NCBI GenBank assembly: GCA_913055565.1
Contig: CAJXKP010000004.1
Coordinates: forward strand, 1-64,000
DNA length: 64,000 nucleotides
Reading direction: 5' to 3'
Source: an uncultured Ectothiorhodospiraceae bacterium
Lineage (GTDB): Bacteria > Pseudomonadota > Gammaproteobacteria > Nitrococcales > Nitrococcaceae
Shown: one piece after another, positions 17,839 to 27,582 of the stretch
Layout of the letters: every line of letters starts with the position of its first letter
How positions within the stretch are numbered: the first letter of the stretch is position 1
Position numbers and translations under genes: made by a program
Notes under the pieces: model-generated
Seen by the model: only the letters and a program-made list of their open reading frames with translations
The model's database searches: none
Told to the model about the DNA's origin: nothing

Positions 17839-19657
17839 GAATCTGCTCTCCTACTACAACAGAGAGCTCGCCTACATCCGTCAAATGGGTGCGGAATTCG
17901 CGGAGACGCACCCAAAGATCGCGGGCCGGCTTCGTCTCGACGGTGAAACGGTCGAGGATCCCCACGTATCCCGGCTCATTGAGGCGTTTGCCTTTCTAAC
18001 GGCACGCATTCGCCACAAGCTTGATGATGATTTCCCCGAGTTAACCGAAGCGCTGATGGGGTTGCTCTATCCGGATTATCACGCGCCCTTGCCGTCGATG
18101 ACCATCGCGCGCCTGGCATTGCAGCCGGCGCGCTCGGAAGCGACGCGGGTGCCCGCGGGCACAAGCCTGTACACGGACGCCAATCCCAACGGCACCTGCT
18201 ACTACCGTACGGCCTCTGATGTTGATGTCCTGCCGCTGGATATCGAACGAGCCGAGTTCCGGGCTCAACCGTTCGAGGCGCCGCCGCTACCGCAACCGAA
18301 TCACCAACAGGGGGCGCAGGCGATGCTCCGCGTGGTTCTGCGGGCGCGGCCCGAGGTGAACTTGGCGTCGACCGCGCCCCAGCGCCTTCGCTTCCATCTT
18401 CATGGGCAACCGCAGCTGACCAATCGGCTCTATGAGTTCTTGCTCAACGACGTCGTTGGTATCGCGCTGGCGGAGCATGCGCACGATCCGGAGCCCATTT
18501 TCATCGCAACGGCGAATCTGCGCCCGTGTGGCTTGGATGAAGACGCCGCGGTTCTTCCACGAGACGGGCGCAGCTCGCATGCCCAGCGTTTACTCATGGA
18601 GTATTTCTGCTTCCCCGAAAAGTTCCTCTTCGTGGAGCTGACGGAGATGGAAGCGGCATGGTCCCGTCTCGTGGAGAAGGCGGAGCTGTTCATCTATTTC
18701 TCCCGCACCCATACAGAGCTGGTACAAGGCGTCAATACCGAGAGCCTGCAGCTCGGCTGCACACCTGTGGCCAATCTTTTTGAGGCCACGCTCGAGCCCC
18801 TAGACGCCAGTGAGCTCGAGCACGAGGCGCGGCTATGTGTGGATGCCTCTCAGCAAGAATCCGCGGACGTGCATACCTTGAACCGTGTCTACGCCTGTGA
18901 CGGCCAGGGCCGGACGCTGGGGTTGAAGCCATTCTACGGCGCCCATCGGAATGCCTCGGCGCCGGATACACCACGCTACTGGCATGCGCGGCGAGAAATC
19001 AGCCACCACCACAACGGCCGCCAGAGTCGCGGTGTCGACACTTACCTATCGCTAGTCGACCGTGACTTTCAGATCACTGCGCCGGACAGTGATTGGCTCA
19101 TACGCGCTGACGCCTGGTGCACCAATCGCGACCTCCCTGACCAGCTCCCCTTTGGCCCGGAGCAGCCGAAGCTCCATTTCACCGAGGGCGGTGCGGGGTT
19201 GGCAGTGCGTTGTACGACGCCTCCGACTATGACGCTGCAACCGCGACTGGACGACACCAGTCGCTGGCAACTAGTGAGTCAACTGACACTTCAGCATTTC
19301 ACGGGCGATGATGCGCTGCAGACGCTCAAGGAGACCCTTCGCCTGCACGAATTTCGGGAGGCCCCCGAGAATCTCGCCATCATTGAGAGTCTGGTAGGGC
19401 TCCGTGCCGAATTGACGACGGCGCGTATTGCGCGCGGCGGACGCGTGGCCATGTGCCAGGGGACCAAGCTTAACGTGGATGTCGACGAAGAGCGTTTCAG
19501 CGGCACCGGCCTATTCTTGTTTGGCGCCGTGCTCAGCGAATTCTTCGCGCAGTACTGCTCGGTTAATACCTTCGTTCAACTCCAGATAAAAAGTCGGCAA
19601 AGCTCAGGAAGGGTGATCAAATGGCCACCACGAAGTGGCAATCAAAGCCTAATCTAA
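17831..19657 (+). CDS. tssF: TssF (ImpG/VasA) baseplate protein
   Basis: A 608-residue TssF. The start L-L-S-Y-Y-N-R-E-L-A-Y-I-R-Q-M-G-A-E-F and A-F-L-T-A-R-I-R-H-K-L-D-D-D-F-P-E segments are near-invariant in the family, and L-L-Y-P-D-Y follows. The C-terminal F-F-A-Q-Y-C-S-V-N-T-F-V-Q-L segment is also typical. TssF binds TssG and forms the wedge of the baseplate. The end overlaps the tssG start by 37 bases. Confidence 0.96.
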   Translation: MDENLLSYYNRELAYIRQMGAEFAETHPKIAGRLRLDGETVEDPHVSRLIEAFAFLTARIRHKLDDDFPELTEALMGLLYPDYHAPLPSMTIARLALQPARSEATRVPAGTSLYTDANPNGTCYYRTASDVDVLPLDIERAEFRAQPFEAPPLPQPNHQQGAQAMLRVVLRARPEVNLASTAPQRLRFHLHGQPQLTNRLYEFLLNDVVGIALAEHAHDPEPIFIATANLRPCGLDEDAAVLPRDGRSSHAQRLLMEYFCFPEKFLFVELTEMEAAWSRLVEKAELFIYFSRTHTELVQGVNTESLQLGCTPVANLFEATLEPLDASELEHEARLCVDASQQESADVHTLNRVYACDGQGRTLGLKPFYGAHRNASAPDTPRYWHARREISHHHNGRQSRGVDTYLSLVDRDFQITAPDSDWLIRADAWCTNRDLPDQLPFGPEQPKLHFTEGGAGLAVRCTTPPTMTLQPRLDDTSRWQLVSQLTLQHFTGDDALQTLKETLRLHEFREAPENLAIIESLVGLRAELTTARIARGGRVAMCQGTKLNVDVDEERFSGTGLFLFGAVLSEFFAQYCSVNTFVQLQIKSRQSSGRVIKWPPRSGNQSLI

Positions 19658-20655
19658 CGACCGCAGTTAGTCGGGGCGCGTATCGTTACGATGATTTCTA
19701 TCAGCTCGTGCGCGCGCTCGAGCGGCGAATTGAGCTAAGCAAGGGGCGCAGCGAAGCGGCGCTCGTTGGTGGTGATGGACCGCCTAACAAAGAGCCCGTT
19801 CGCTTTCGCAGTAGCGCCGATGTGAGCTTTCCGCCGCGCGCGTTTGACGCCCTGCGTGAGCGGGAGGGCGAGTCCAATCCTCGCTATGAATTGCCGGTCC
19901 GTTTTTTGGGGCTTACAGGGCCCACGGGGGCCTTGCCCGCGCCCTACGGTGTGATGGCGCAGCGCCAGCTCAAGCAGCGCGACACGGCGCTCGCCGACTT
20001 TTTCGATTTGTTCAATCACCGACTCATTGCCCTCTACTATCGGGCCTGGGCCAAGTATCGATTAACTATTCAGTACGAGCGCCATACCGACGGCGAGCGG
20101 GACCCCTTTACACGCGCTATTGATGCGTTCGCGGGGCAAATAGGCAACGATCGCGACGAGGCTCGCCGCTATTACAGCGGGCATTTTGCGCGACGGACGC
20201 GGCCCGCGAGCGGCCTCGAGGCAATACTGCGGGACTGTCTAGGATTCGGCTGCCGTGTGGACTCATTCGTTGGGCAATGGCTACCGGTGGAGGCCGAGAG
20301 CCGAACGCGTCTAGGCAAGGGCGGGCGTGGTCAGAATAACGATCTTGGCGAGGGGGTCCTGCTCGGCAAGCGGGCTTGGGACCTGCAGAGTAAGGTCCGC
20401 GTGCGAGTGGGCCCCATGACCCTGCGCCAGTACGAGACGCTGTTGCCTGGCGCGGGCCGTTACCGCTCCATTCGGCGTCTGATTCAAGGCTATCTGCCTA
20501 GCCATATGGACGTCGAGCTTCGGTTTACCATTCGTGCCGGCGAGACACCGCGCCCCCTAGGACGAGGTCTTCGACTCGCCCGCACGACGTGGTTGCGCTC
20601 GAGAGACGGATCGCCGATGGACGCACGATTTCAGCTAACCCCGCGTGTCGGCTAG
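19621..20655 (+). CDS. tssG: TssG (ImpH/VasB) baseplate protein
   Basis: A 344-residue TssG. It has the early F-Y-Q-L-V-R-A-L-E-R-R segment, the R-F-R-S-S-A-D-V-S-F-P motif, the L-T-G-P-T-G-A-L-P motif and the F-N-H-R-L-I-A-L-Y-Y-R-A-W-A-K-Y motif that define the family. It forms the baseplate wedge with TssF and TssE. The ATG at 19621 follows an AGGAAGGGTG ribosome binding site inside tssF. It is the last intact T6SS gene of the plus block. Confidence 0.95.
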   Translation: MATTKWQSKPNLTTAVSRGAYRYDDFYQLVRALERRIELSKGRSEAALVGGDGPPNKEPVRFRSSADVSFPPRAFDALREREGESNPRYELPVRFLGLTGPTGALPAPYGVMAQRQLKQRDTALADFFDLFNHRLIALYYRAWAKYRLTIQYERHTDGERDPFTRAIDAFAGQIGNDRDEARRYYSGHFARRTRPASGLEAILRDCLGFGCRVDSFVGQWLPVEAESRTRLGKGGRGQNNDLGEGVLLGKRAWDLQSKVRVRVGPMTLRQYETLLPGAGRYRSIRRLIQGYLPSHMDVELRFTIRAGETPRPLGRGLRLARTTWLRSRDGSPMDARFQLTPRVG

Positions 20656-20717
20656 CGGCGAGAGTCATCCGCAAGCCACTAACGCAGAATCAACCAACGC
20701 AGAGGTAGCAGACGGAA

Positions 20718-21964
20718 ATGGAATTCGAGCAATTAATGCAGCGAATGAGTCCCGCCTGTCGTGAACTGTTCGAGCAGGGTGTGGCAACCGCCTCCTCGCG
20801 CAGTCATTACGCGCTCCAGATCGAGCATTGGCTGCGGGAAGCCGTCCAGCAACAGGACTCAGAGATCGATACGGTGCTTGCCCAGTTCGAGCTAGAGCGG
20901 TCGCGGCTTTTAGGGGATCTGGAGGCGGCGGTCGAAGCGCTGGATACTGGTAATGCAGGCTTCCCGAAGATCTCATCGGAAGTCGCGCGGCTCCTCTTCG
21001 AAGCCTGGATGATCGCCTCATCGCAGTTCGAGGAGCTCGCTATTCGCCCGGCGCACGTCCTGTTGGCACTCATCGAGAATGATGTCCTTCGGCCACGCGT
21101 CGTCCGCGTCTCGCCTGAACTCAATCGCCTCTCCGGAGAAGCGCTGCGCGAGCAATGCCCCGCCCTTCTTGACGGTACCGCTGAGCCGGGCGCAGCGGGG
21201 AGAGGCCAGAGTGCGGCCCCGCAACAGGCCCTCGATCAATTCACCATTGACCTGACGGCGCAGGCGCGCGAAGGCCGGCTCGAGCGGGTTCTCGGCCGCG
21301 ACAACGAAGTACGCCAGATCATCGACATCCTCTGCCGGCGGCGTCAGAACAACCCGATCCTCACCGGCGAGGCCGGGGTCGGTAAGACCGCTGTGGTTGA
21401 GGGGCTGGCCAATCGTATTGCTCAGGATGATGTGCCGCAGCGTCTGCGGGGCGTCGCCATTCGCGTGCTCGACATCGGCCTGCTCCAGGCCGGCGCGGGG
21501 GTTAAGGGCGAGTTCGAGAACCGGCTCAAGAACGTCATCAGCGAGGTCCAGAACGCCACCACGCCGGTGATCCTGTTCGTCGACGAGGCGCACACGCTCA
21601 TTGGCGCCGGCAACCAGGCGGGTAGCGGCGATGCGGCCAATCTGCTGAAGCCCGCTTTGGCGCGCGGTGAGTTGTGCATTATCGCCGCGACGACCTGGGC
21701 GGAGTGCAAGAAGTACTTCGAGTCGGACGCCGCCCTGAGTCGGCGCTTTCAGGTCGTATCCGTCGACGAGCCCAGCGAGGACGACGCTGTTGTGATGCTG
21801 CGGGGCACCGCGCGGCCGCGCTTGAGGCGCATTATGACGTCGCGGTGCTCGAGGAGGCCGTTGACGCCGCCGTGCGGCTATCCAACCGCTACATCACCGG
21901 CCGCCATCTCCCCGATAAGTGCGTCAGCCTCCTAGACACCGACTGTACGCGCGCACAGCGGTAG
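20718..21964 (+). pseudogene. clpV: clpV (tssH) remnant: frameshifted and missing the second AAA+ domain
   Basis: The first frame (20718 to about 21820) encodes the ClpV N-domain and first AAA+ module, with Walker A G-E-A-G-V-G-K-T, Walker B I-L-F-V-D-E-A-H and S-R-R-F near residue 350. After M-L-R-G-T-A the match jumps to another frame (A-L-E-A-H-Y-D-V-A, L-S-N-R-Y-I-T-G-R-H-L-P-D-K), as if one G were missing in the GCGCGGCCGCGC stretch near 21812-21825. That second frame stops at 21964 after about 415 residues in all. Intact ClpV is about 850-900 residues; the coiled-coil module, second AAA+ domain and C-terminus are absent. ClpV normally dismantles contracted sheaths. The frameshift could be a sequencing error, but the truncation cannot be explained that way. 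Confidence 0.88.
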
Positions 21965-22135
21965 GTCAGCCGATAGATCAGATCCACGGGGCTATGGGGT
22001 CAAGAGTTGGGTTTGATGATCGTTGACGCCTGCACCGCTGGGCGGTCGAATCGGCTGCCAGGGTATGAGAGGGGCAGTGTAAAGAGCCGTGGCGATGCGG
22101 AGTCGGTGGGTGGGGGTGACTGCGAGGATCGGAAG
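21965..22135. other. Junction between clpV remnant and tRNA-Lys; possible mobile-element scar
   Basis: This 171-bp stretch has no gene. At about 21994-22014 it reads ATGGGGTCAAGAGTTGGG, which resembles the ATGGGGTCA ends I recall flanking REP-associated or IS-type transposase genes. That resemblance is from memory. It lies just past the point where clpV stops and just before the 3' end of the tRNA gene, so it may mark where the missing half of clpV was lost. Confidence 0.3.
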
Positions 22136-22211
22136 TGGTGGGCCGTGCTGGGTTCGAACCAGCGACCAACGGATTAAAAGTCCGGTGCTCTACCAGCTGA
22201 GCTAACGGCCC
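22136..22211 (-). tRNA. tRNA-Lys (anticodon UUU)
   Basis: Read on the minus strand the 76 nt begin GGGCCGTTAGCTCAGCTGG, with a D-arm GCTCAGCTGGTAGAGC, an anticodon loop CTTTTAA giving anticodon TTT, a T-arm GCTGGTTCGAACCAGC and an encoded CCA end. The acceptor arms GGGCCGT and ACGGCCC pair fully. It lies 82 bp after cpoB, as tRNA-Lys does after ybgF in E. coli, so this position is probably ancestral and the T6SS locus is the newcomer on its 3' side. Confidence 0.97.
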
Positions 22212-22293
22212 GTGGAGCGTGTAATGCTAAATCACGGCCCATGCCAGGGCAAGACGCGGGATTGGTTCCGCTGGGCCGTGTGCGGTGTTGGCG

Positions 22294-23100
22294 TTAGTTG
22301 CCTATGCGCTCTAGGCGCCTTTTGGCTTGTTGGGCGGCGCTGGTCTCGGGGTATTCGTTAACAACACGGTTCAGCGTCTTGCGCGCCGCTTTCATGTTGT
22401 CCTGCTCGTAGTGGATGAAGCCGATCTTGAGCAGGGCGTCGGGACGCTTGGCGCTTTTCGGGTGCTTATCTAGGACGGCCTGGAAGGCCTGGCGCGCTTT
22501 ATCGAACTGGCGGACCACGTAATGGGATTCGCCCAGCCAGTAGCGGGCGTTGTCAGCGAATTCGCCGTCCGGGTGGTTGTTGAGCAGGGTCTGGAACTGC
22601 TTGCGGGCGGTCTCATAATTGCCGCTTCGCAGTGTCTGGAACGCGCGGTTGTACTGTTGCTCCTCGTTGGCGCTCTGGGCGGCGTTGTCCGAGTTGCCGG
22701 CACTGCCATCATCGCTGCCGTCGCCATCGCTCGTGTCGTTGGACTTTTTATCGGCGCCGCTGCGATCTTCGGAACTGGAGCCTGTGTTCTGCTGGGGGCG
22801 TGAGGCGGTCTCGAGCTTACGCAGCCGTTCGTCGAGCTCGCTGTACATCTCGCGCTGGCGCTCCTCGAGGTCCTTGACCCGCTTCTGCAGGGTCTCGATC
22901 TGGCCACGGAGCCCGTCGAGGGATTGTTGGGTCTGGCTCAGCTTATTGACCATCTCCGTCAGGGCCCCGCCGGAGAGCTTGCGCTCAACGACGCGCAGGC
23001 GCTCATCAAGCTCGTCAATGCTCTCGGCGGCCTGGACCGTGCCCAGCCCCATAAGAAGGGCAACCGTAGCTAGTGCCATAGGCAGCCGTCGGATCGTCAT
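22294..23100 (-). CDS. cpoB: CpoB (YbgF), Tol-associated cell-division coordinator
   Basis: About 268 residues. A signal peptide (M-A-L-A-T-V-A-L-L-M-G-L-G-T-V-Q-A-A) is followed by a trimerising coiled coil (roughly residues 30-100), a serine/aspartate-rich linker and C-terminal TPR repeats containing Y-N-R-A-F-Q-T-L-R-S-G-N-Y and F-A-D-N-A-R-Y-W-L-G-E. CpoB couples Tol-Pal constriction with PBP1B peptidoglycan synthesis in the periplasm. The upstream ATG at 23115 overlaps the pal stop (TAATG), but the ATG pair at 23103/23100 sits behind a GAGG site, and I chose 23100. Last gene of the tol operon. Confidence 0.92.
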   Translation of the reverse strand: MTIRRLPMALATVALLMGLGTVQAAESIDELDERLRVVERKLSGGALTEMVNKLSQTQQSLDGLRGQIETLQKRVKDLEERQREMYSELDERLRKLETASRPQQNTGSSSEDRSGADKKSNDTSDGDGSDDGSAGNSDNAAQSANEEQQYNRAFQTLRSGNYETARKQFQTLLNNHPDGEFADNARYWLGESHYVVRQFDKARQAFQAVLDKHPKSAKRPDALLKIGFIHYEQDNMKAARKTLNRVVNEYPETSAAQQAKRRLERIGN

Positions 23101-23114
23101 CATTGGCCTCGTCA

Positions 23115-23714
23115 TTAACGGGAGTAGTTGAGCTTAGCGCGGCGATTCTTCGACCAGGCCTTCTTGTCATGACCCTGAACGGCGGGTTTCTCCTCGCCGT
23201 AGCTAATGGTCTCGACCTGGTCGTCGGCGGCGCCACTGAGTGTTAGCACCTGCTTGACGGCGCGGGCGCGGCGCTCGCCGAGGGCGAGGTTGTATTCGCG
23301 CGAACCGCGCTCATCGGTGTGGCCCGCCACGGTGACGACCACATCCGGATTGGCGCCCAGATACTCGCCATGGGCCTGTAGTAGATTGGTGTATTCGGGC
23401 TGGATGTCGCTGCTATCGAAAGCGAAGTAGATCACGCGCTTGGATAACGGGCCTTTATCCTGGTCGATGGCGCCGCGCCGGAGGTTCTCGCTGCGTACGC
23501 CCCCGTTCGTCCGAGCGCCCTGCGCGGTGGCGTCGCTGTCTTTGCCCTTCTTGGCCGCCTTGGGCTGATCGTCGGTGACCCGCTCGCCGCCGTCGTTCTT
23601 ACCGGCGACTTCGCTGCCCGGCTCGCGATCGGCGCCTTCTTGCTGGCCGGCGCAGGCCGCCAGTAGAAGGGCCAGGGTGCTGGCGGTAAGCACTGCTCTC
23701 GTTGTCTGCATCAT
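23115..23714 (-). CDS. pal: Pal, peptidoglycan-associated lipoprotein
   Basis: A 199-residue lipoprotein. The lipobox is L-L-A-A-C with the lipidated cysteine at 21. A polar linker of about 70 residues, longer than in E. coli, precedes an OmpA-type domain with I-Y-F-A-F-D-S-S-D-I, A-G-H-T-D-E-R-G-S-R-E-Y-N and G-E-R-R-A-R-A-V. Pal tethers the outer membrane to peptidoglycan and binds TolB. The stop overlaps the first possible cpoB start by one base. Confidence 0.97.
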   Translation of the reverse strand: MMQTTRAVLTASTLALLLAACAGQQEGADREPGSEVAGKNDGGERVTDDQPKAAKKGKDSDATAQGARTNGGVRSENLRRGAIDQDKGPLSKRVIYFAFDSSDIQPEYTNLLQAHGEYLGANPDVVVTVAGHTDERGSREYNLALGERRARAVKQVLTLSGAADDQVETISYGEEKPAVQGHDKKAWSKNRRAKLNYSR

Positions 23715-23737
23715 GGGCTCCGTGTCTGGGTTCGTGG

Positions 23738-25033
23738 TTAGTCGATCGGGGACCAGGCCGGTTCGCGGACGTTGCCTTCGAACTCGCGTAATGCCTCATT
23801 GGCACGGCCGTGGACCGAGACGGTGGCCAGCTCCTCGCGATTTTCGGCGACGCGGGTGTAGACAATCATTGCACCGTTGGGCGAGAAGCGAGGCGACTCG
23901 TCGAGCTTGCCCCCGGTGAGCAGGCGCGTGAGGTCCTTTTTGAGGTTTTTGATGGCGATGTGGAATTTGCCGTCCTTACGCCGGACCATGGTCAGGAGCT
24001 CGCCATCGGGTCCGAGGTCGGGGCTGGCGTTGTAGCCGCCTTCGTAGGTGATACGCTCAGGCTGGCCGCCGTTGGCGGCGACGCGAAAGATCTGAGGGCC
24101 GCCGGATCGGTCGGAGGTGAAGAGGAGATGCTCGCCGTCCGGGGTCCAGACGGGCTCAGTGTCGATGCCGTAGTGGCTAGTCACGCGGCGGGTCTCGCCC
24201 GTATCCAAATCCAGAATATGGATATCCGGGTTGCCGTCGGTCGATCGGGTGAGCGCCAGCCGATCGCCGTCCGGCCCGAAGGCCGGCGCGCTACTCACGC
24301 CGTCGAAATTGGCAACAACCTCGCGCTCGCCGGTGGCGATCTCCTGGATGTAGATGCGCGAGCCGGTCCCGGCGAGTGAGACGTAGGCGACCCGGCTGCC
24401 GCTTGGCGACCAGTCCGGCGATAGCAGCGGCGCCGAGGTGGTCAGGATGGACTGGGCCTGTGCGCCGTCGGCATCGGCGTACATGAGCTGGTATTCCTGG
24501 CTCTCGCCGGCCCCTTGGCTGCGTACGTAGACGAGCTCGCTGTCGAACGCACCGGCCCGGCCGGTTAGTTCCTCAAAGACCAGGTTGCTGACGGTGTGGG
24601 CGGCGCTGCGCAGGGCGTCCGAGCTGGCCGTATAGAGCTTGCTTGCCAGGGCCTCACCGCCATAAACGTCGATGAGTTCCACGCGGACGCTATAGTCGCC
24701 ATCCTCGCCGCGGCTGACCTCGCCGACGACCAGGTGATCCACACCTAAAGCGCGCCAGTTGCTGAAGCGGACCTCGTCACCGCGACCCGGGGAGGCGACG
24801 TAGTTGGCGGGGGGTAGGGCCTTGAAGACACCCGAGCGGTTCAGGTCGGCGCGAATGATCGCGGCCAGGTCTTCGCCGGGCGCGTTGTTGTCACCGGTGG
24901 TCTGGAAGGGCACCACGGCGATGGGTAGCGCCTCTTCGCTACCACCCGTAATGGTGATGTTTACCTGGGCGCTGGTCGCGCTGGCGAGGGTCAAAAGCAC
25001 CAGGGTTAGTAGCAGCTTTCGCGTTAGCGGCAT
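23738..25033 (-). CDS. tolB: TolB, periplasmic beta-propeller of the Tol system
   Basis: A 431-residue periplasmic protein. A signal peptide ends A-S-A-T-S-A-Q. The N-terminal domain has I-A-V-V-P-F and G-E-D-L-A-A-I-I-R-A-D-L-N-R-S-G-V-F. A six-bladed propeller follows with repeated S-P-D-W-S-P-S-G and F-T-S-D-R-S-G-G-P-Q-I-F motifs. TolB cycles between Pal and TolA. It sits between tolA and pal with short gaps (3 and 23 nt). Confidence 0.97.
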   Translation of the reverse strand: MPLTRKLLLTLVLLTLASATSAQVNITITGGSEEALPIAVVPFQTTGDNNAPGEDLAAIIRADLNRSGVFKALPPANYVASPGRGDEVRFSNWRALGVDHLVVGEVSRGEDGDYSVRVELIDVYGGEALASKLYTASSDALRSAAHTVSNLVFEELTGRAGAFDSELVYVRSQGAGESQEYQLMYADADGAQAQSILTTSAPLLSPDWSPSGSRVAYVSLAGTGSRIYIQEIATGEREVVANFDGVSSAPAFGPDGDRLALTRSTDGNPDIHILDLDTGETRRVTSHYGIDTEPVWTPDGEHLLFTSDRSGGPQIFRVAANGGQPERITYEGGYNASPDLGPDGELLTMVRRKDGKFHIAIKNLKKDLTRLLTGGKLDESPRFSPNGAMIVYTRVAENREELATVSVHGRANEALREFEGNVREPAWSPID

Positions 25034-25036
25034 GGA

Positions 25037-25968
25037 TCAGCTACTCGGGTCGAAGGTGAGTGTCAGCTCGCGGAGCTCGCGGGCGATATCCGGGTCGTCG
25101 GGCAGCGGTAGCGGCGAGGCCCGCTTGACCGCCCGCACGGCCGATTCGTCGAAGGCCGGGGTGCCACTGGACGCCGCGATCTGAACCTGACTGACCTCGC
25201 CCGAGGGGCCGAGCCGAACCTGCAGTTGGGCACTCAATCCCTCCGCGATGCCGGGTGGTCGTTGCCAGTTATCCTCGATGCGCCGCTTCATCGCCGGGAT
25301 GTAGTCATCCTTGGCCTCGGCGACCGCCTGTTGGCGCTGGCGCTGTTGCTCCTCTTCCGCCAGCTGTTCCTGAAGCTGTTGCTCCAGCTCCTTCTGGCGC
25401 TGGCGGGCCTGCTCGGCCTCACGCTTGGCCTTCTGGCGGGCCGCTTCTTCCTCGGCTGCCTCGGCCTTCTTCTCGGCCCGTTCCCGCGCCTGTTCCGCCG
25501 CCTCACGCTTGTCTTGTAGCTGTTGGAGTTCTTCCTTTTCAGCCTTACGTTGAGCGCGGAGTTCCTGGAGTCGCTCTTGCTCCGCCTGGCGCTGTTGCTC
25601 CAGCTCCTGTTGCTTTTTGGCGAGCTGCTCCCGTTGTTGCTCCAGCTCTTGCTCCCGCTGGGCCTCTTGCTGGCGCTCGGTTCGCAGCTCTTCGAGTTCC
25701 TGGCGCTGTGCCTGGGCCTTGTCTTCAAGCTCTTGGAGGCGCTGTTGGCGTTTGCGCTCGGCCTCGCGCTTTTGCTGCTCCAGCCGCTCCACGGCCTGCT
25801 CGACCTCCTGGCTATCCACCGCCACGGCCTGCACGGCCTGACGCTCGTCATCCCTTTGGCCACGGTCCGTTGGCGTGGGTGTGACAGAGAAACTGGCGCC
25901 AAACAGCACGCCCGCGCCAGCGTGGAGTAGTACCGAGTAGACCAGATAACGCACCATGTGCCAGTCCA

Positions 25969-25969
<1 letters not shown>
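25037..25969 (-). CDS. tolA: TolA, trans-periplasmic coiled-coil protein
   Basis: A 310-residue protein with one N-terminal membrane helix, a long glutamine/glutamate/arginine-rich helix (about residues 50-215) and a C-terminal TolA/TonB-like domain with M-K-R-R-I-E-D-N-W-Q-R-P and A-S-S-G-T-P-A-F-D-E-S-A. It transmits the proton motive force from TolQR to TolB-Pal at the division site. The helical region is Q/E/R-rich rather than the A/K-rich form of E. coli TolA. Its ATG overlaps the tolR stop by one base (TAATG). Confidence 0.95.
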
Positions 25970-26418
<449 letters not shown>

Positions 26419-26427
26419 GGTCGGGCG

Positions 26428-27129
26428 TTAACCCTCCGCTACGCGGGCGTTCGCCTGCCCCTGGTGCAGGTGGCGCTGGAGGATGGTGGTGAATTCCTCG
26501 ATAAAGATCTCGTAGCGGTTGGTGAGACGCTCGCTACGGTGGTTGAATCGGTTGTAGGCGATGACGGCGGGGATGGCCGCGAAAAGCCCGAGGGCGGTGG
26601 CGATCAGGGCCTCTGCGATGCCGGGCGCGACGGTGGCCAGCGTCGCCTGTTGGCGACCGCCCAGGGCGAGGAAGGCGTTCATAATGCCCCAGACGGTGCC
26701 GAAGAGCCCGACATAGGGGCTGGTCGAGCCAACCGTTGCGAGGAACGGCAGATGCGTCTCCATGTGCTCCGACTCGCGCGATAGGGCGACCCGCATGGCG
26801 CGCTGAGCGGTATCGACAATGGCGGGCGCGTCGGCGTCGTTGCGGCGCATACGCGAGAATTCGCGAAAGCCCGCGCCGAAGATGCGCTCCAATCCGCCGC
26901 TGGCCTCAGCTGGCTGTTCGCTGGCGGTGTAGATCTCCGAGAGGTTGCCGCCCGACCAAAAGCGCGCCTCGAAGGCGCTGGCGCCGCGCTGTGCCTGGCG
27001 AAAGGTCTGGATCTTGCGGAAGATCGCGGCCCACGAGATGATCGAGGCCGCGAGCAGGATGATCATTACTAGCTGCACGACGAGGCTGGCGTCGAGCACG
27101 AGCTGAGTAATGGATAGGTCAACCGACAT
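26428..27129 (-). CDS. tolQ: TolQ, inner-membrane proton-channel protein
   Basis: About 233 residues from the ATG at 27129. Three membrane helices are visible, with the conserved P-Y-V-G-L-F-G-T-V-W-G-I-M segment and a glycine/alanine-rich third helix (G-I-A-E-A-L-I-A-T-A-L-G-L-F-A-A-I-P-A). It forms the pentameric proton channel with TolR. The open frame runs further upstream into ybgC, but the ATG at 27129 overlaps the ybgC end by 11 bases and matches the normal start. Confidence 0.97.
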   Translation of the reverse strand: MSVDLSITQLVLDASLVVQLVMIILLAASIISWAAIFRKIQTFRQAQRGASAFEARFWSGGNLSEIYTASEQPAEASGGLERIFGAGFREFSRMRRNDADAPAIVDTAQRAMRVALSRESEHMETHLPFLATVGSTSPYVGLFGTVWGIMNAFLALGGRQQATLATVAPGIAEALIATALGLFAAIPAVIAYNRFNHRSERLTNRYEIFIEEFTTILQRHLHQGQANARVAEG

Positions 27130-27550
27130 CGGTGAGCTCCGCTCGTAAACGTTCGGGAAAGCCGCACGGGCGGCCGTCGCTGGCACGGACGCAGACCACT
27201 TCGACGCGACCACGGCAACAGACCTGTGGCGGATCGCCGCGCCATGCCGTCTGCTCGAAGAGCAACCGTATCCGGCCCCGTGTATGGGCCGTTGAGGCGA
27301 TGGTTAGCTCGTCATCGAGTACCGCCGCCTGATGATAGTCGATCCCTAATCCGCGAACCACGAACAGTCGGTCCCAATCCGTTGCCGAGCGGTTCTGCTC
27401 CAGGCCGAGCTGGCGAAGCCATTCCGTGCGCGCGCGCTCCATGAATCGCAGGTAGGCCGTGTGATAGACGACGCCGCCGCAATCGGTATCCTCGTAATAG
27501 ACGCGCACGCGCCACTCGTGGGGCGGCTGATGGTTCTGTTGCTCGCCCAC
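27119..27550 (-). CDS. ybgC: YbgC acyl-CoA thioesterase of the Tol operon
   Basis: About 143 residues from a GTG at 27550. This is a hot-dog thioesterase with the motif Y-Y-E-D-T-D-C-G-G-V-V-Y-H, whose aspartate is catalytic, and F-M-E-R-A-R-T-E-W-L. YbgC hydrolyses short or long acyl-CoA and is the usual first gene of the tol operon. The GTG was chosen because GGAG lies 8 nt upstream and the frame before it runs into a terminator. A promoter candidate lies at 27583-27611. Confidence 0.93.
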   Translation of the reverse strand: MGEQQNHQPPHEWRVRVYYEDTDCGGVVYHTAYLRFMERARTEWLRQLGLEQNRSATDWDRLFVVRGLGIDYHQAAVLDDELTIASTAHTRGRIRLLFEQTAWRGDPPQVCCRGRVEVVCVRASDGRPCGFPERLRAELTDVG

Positions 27551-27582
27551 CTTGGTGTCTCCGACCAACCGCAACGGCGCCC

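Noticed and set aside
25255-25902. Open frames on both strands within tolA
   Set aside because: Low-complexity products (alanine/proline- or leucine-rich) caused by the repetitive CAG/GAG-type codons of the TolA helix.
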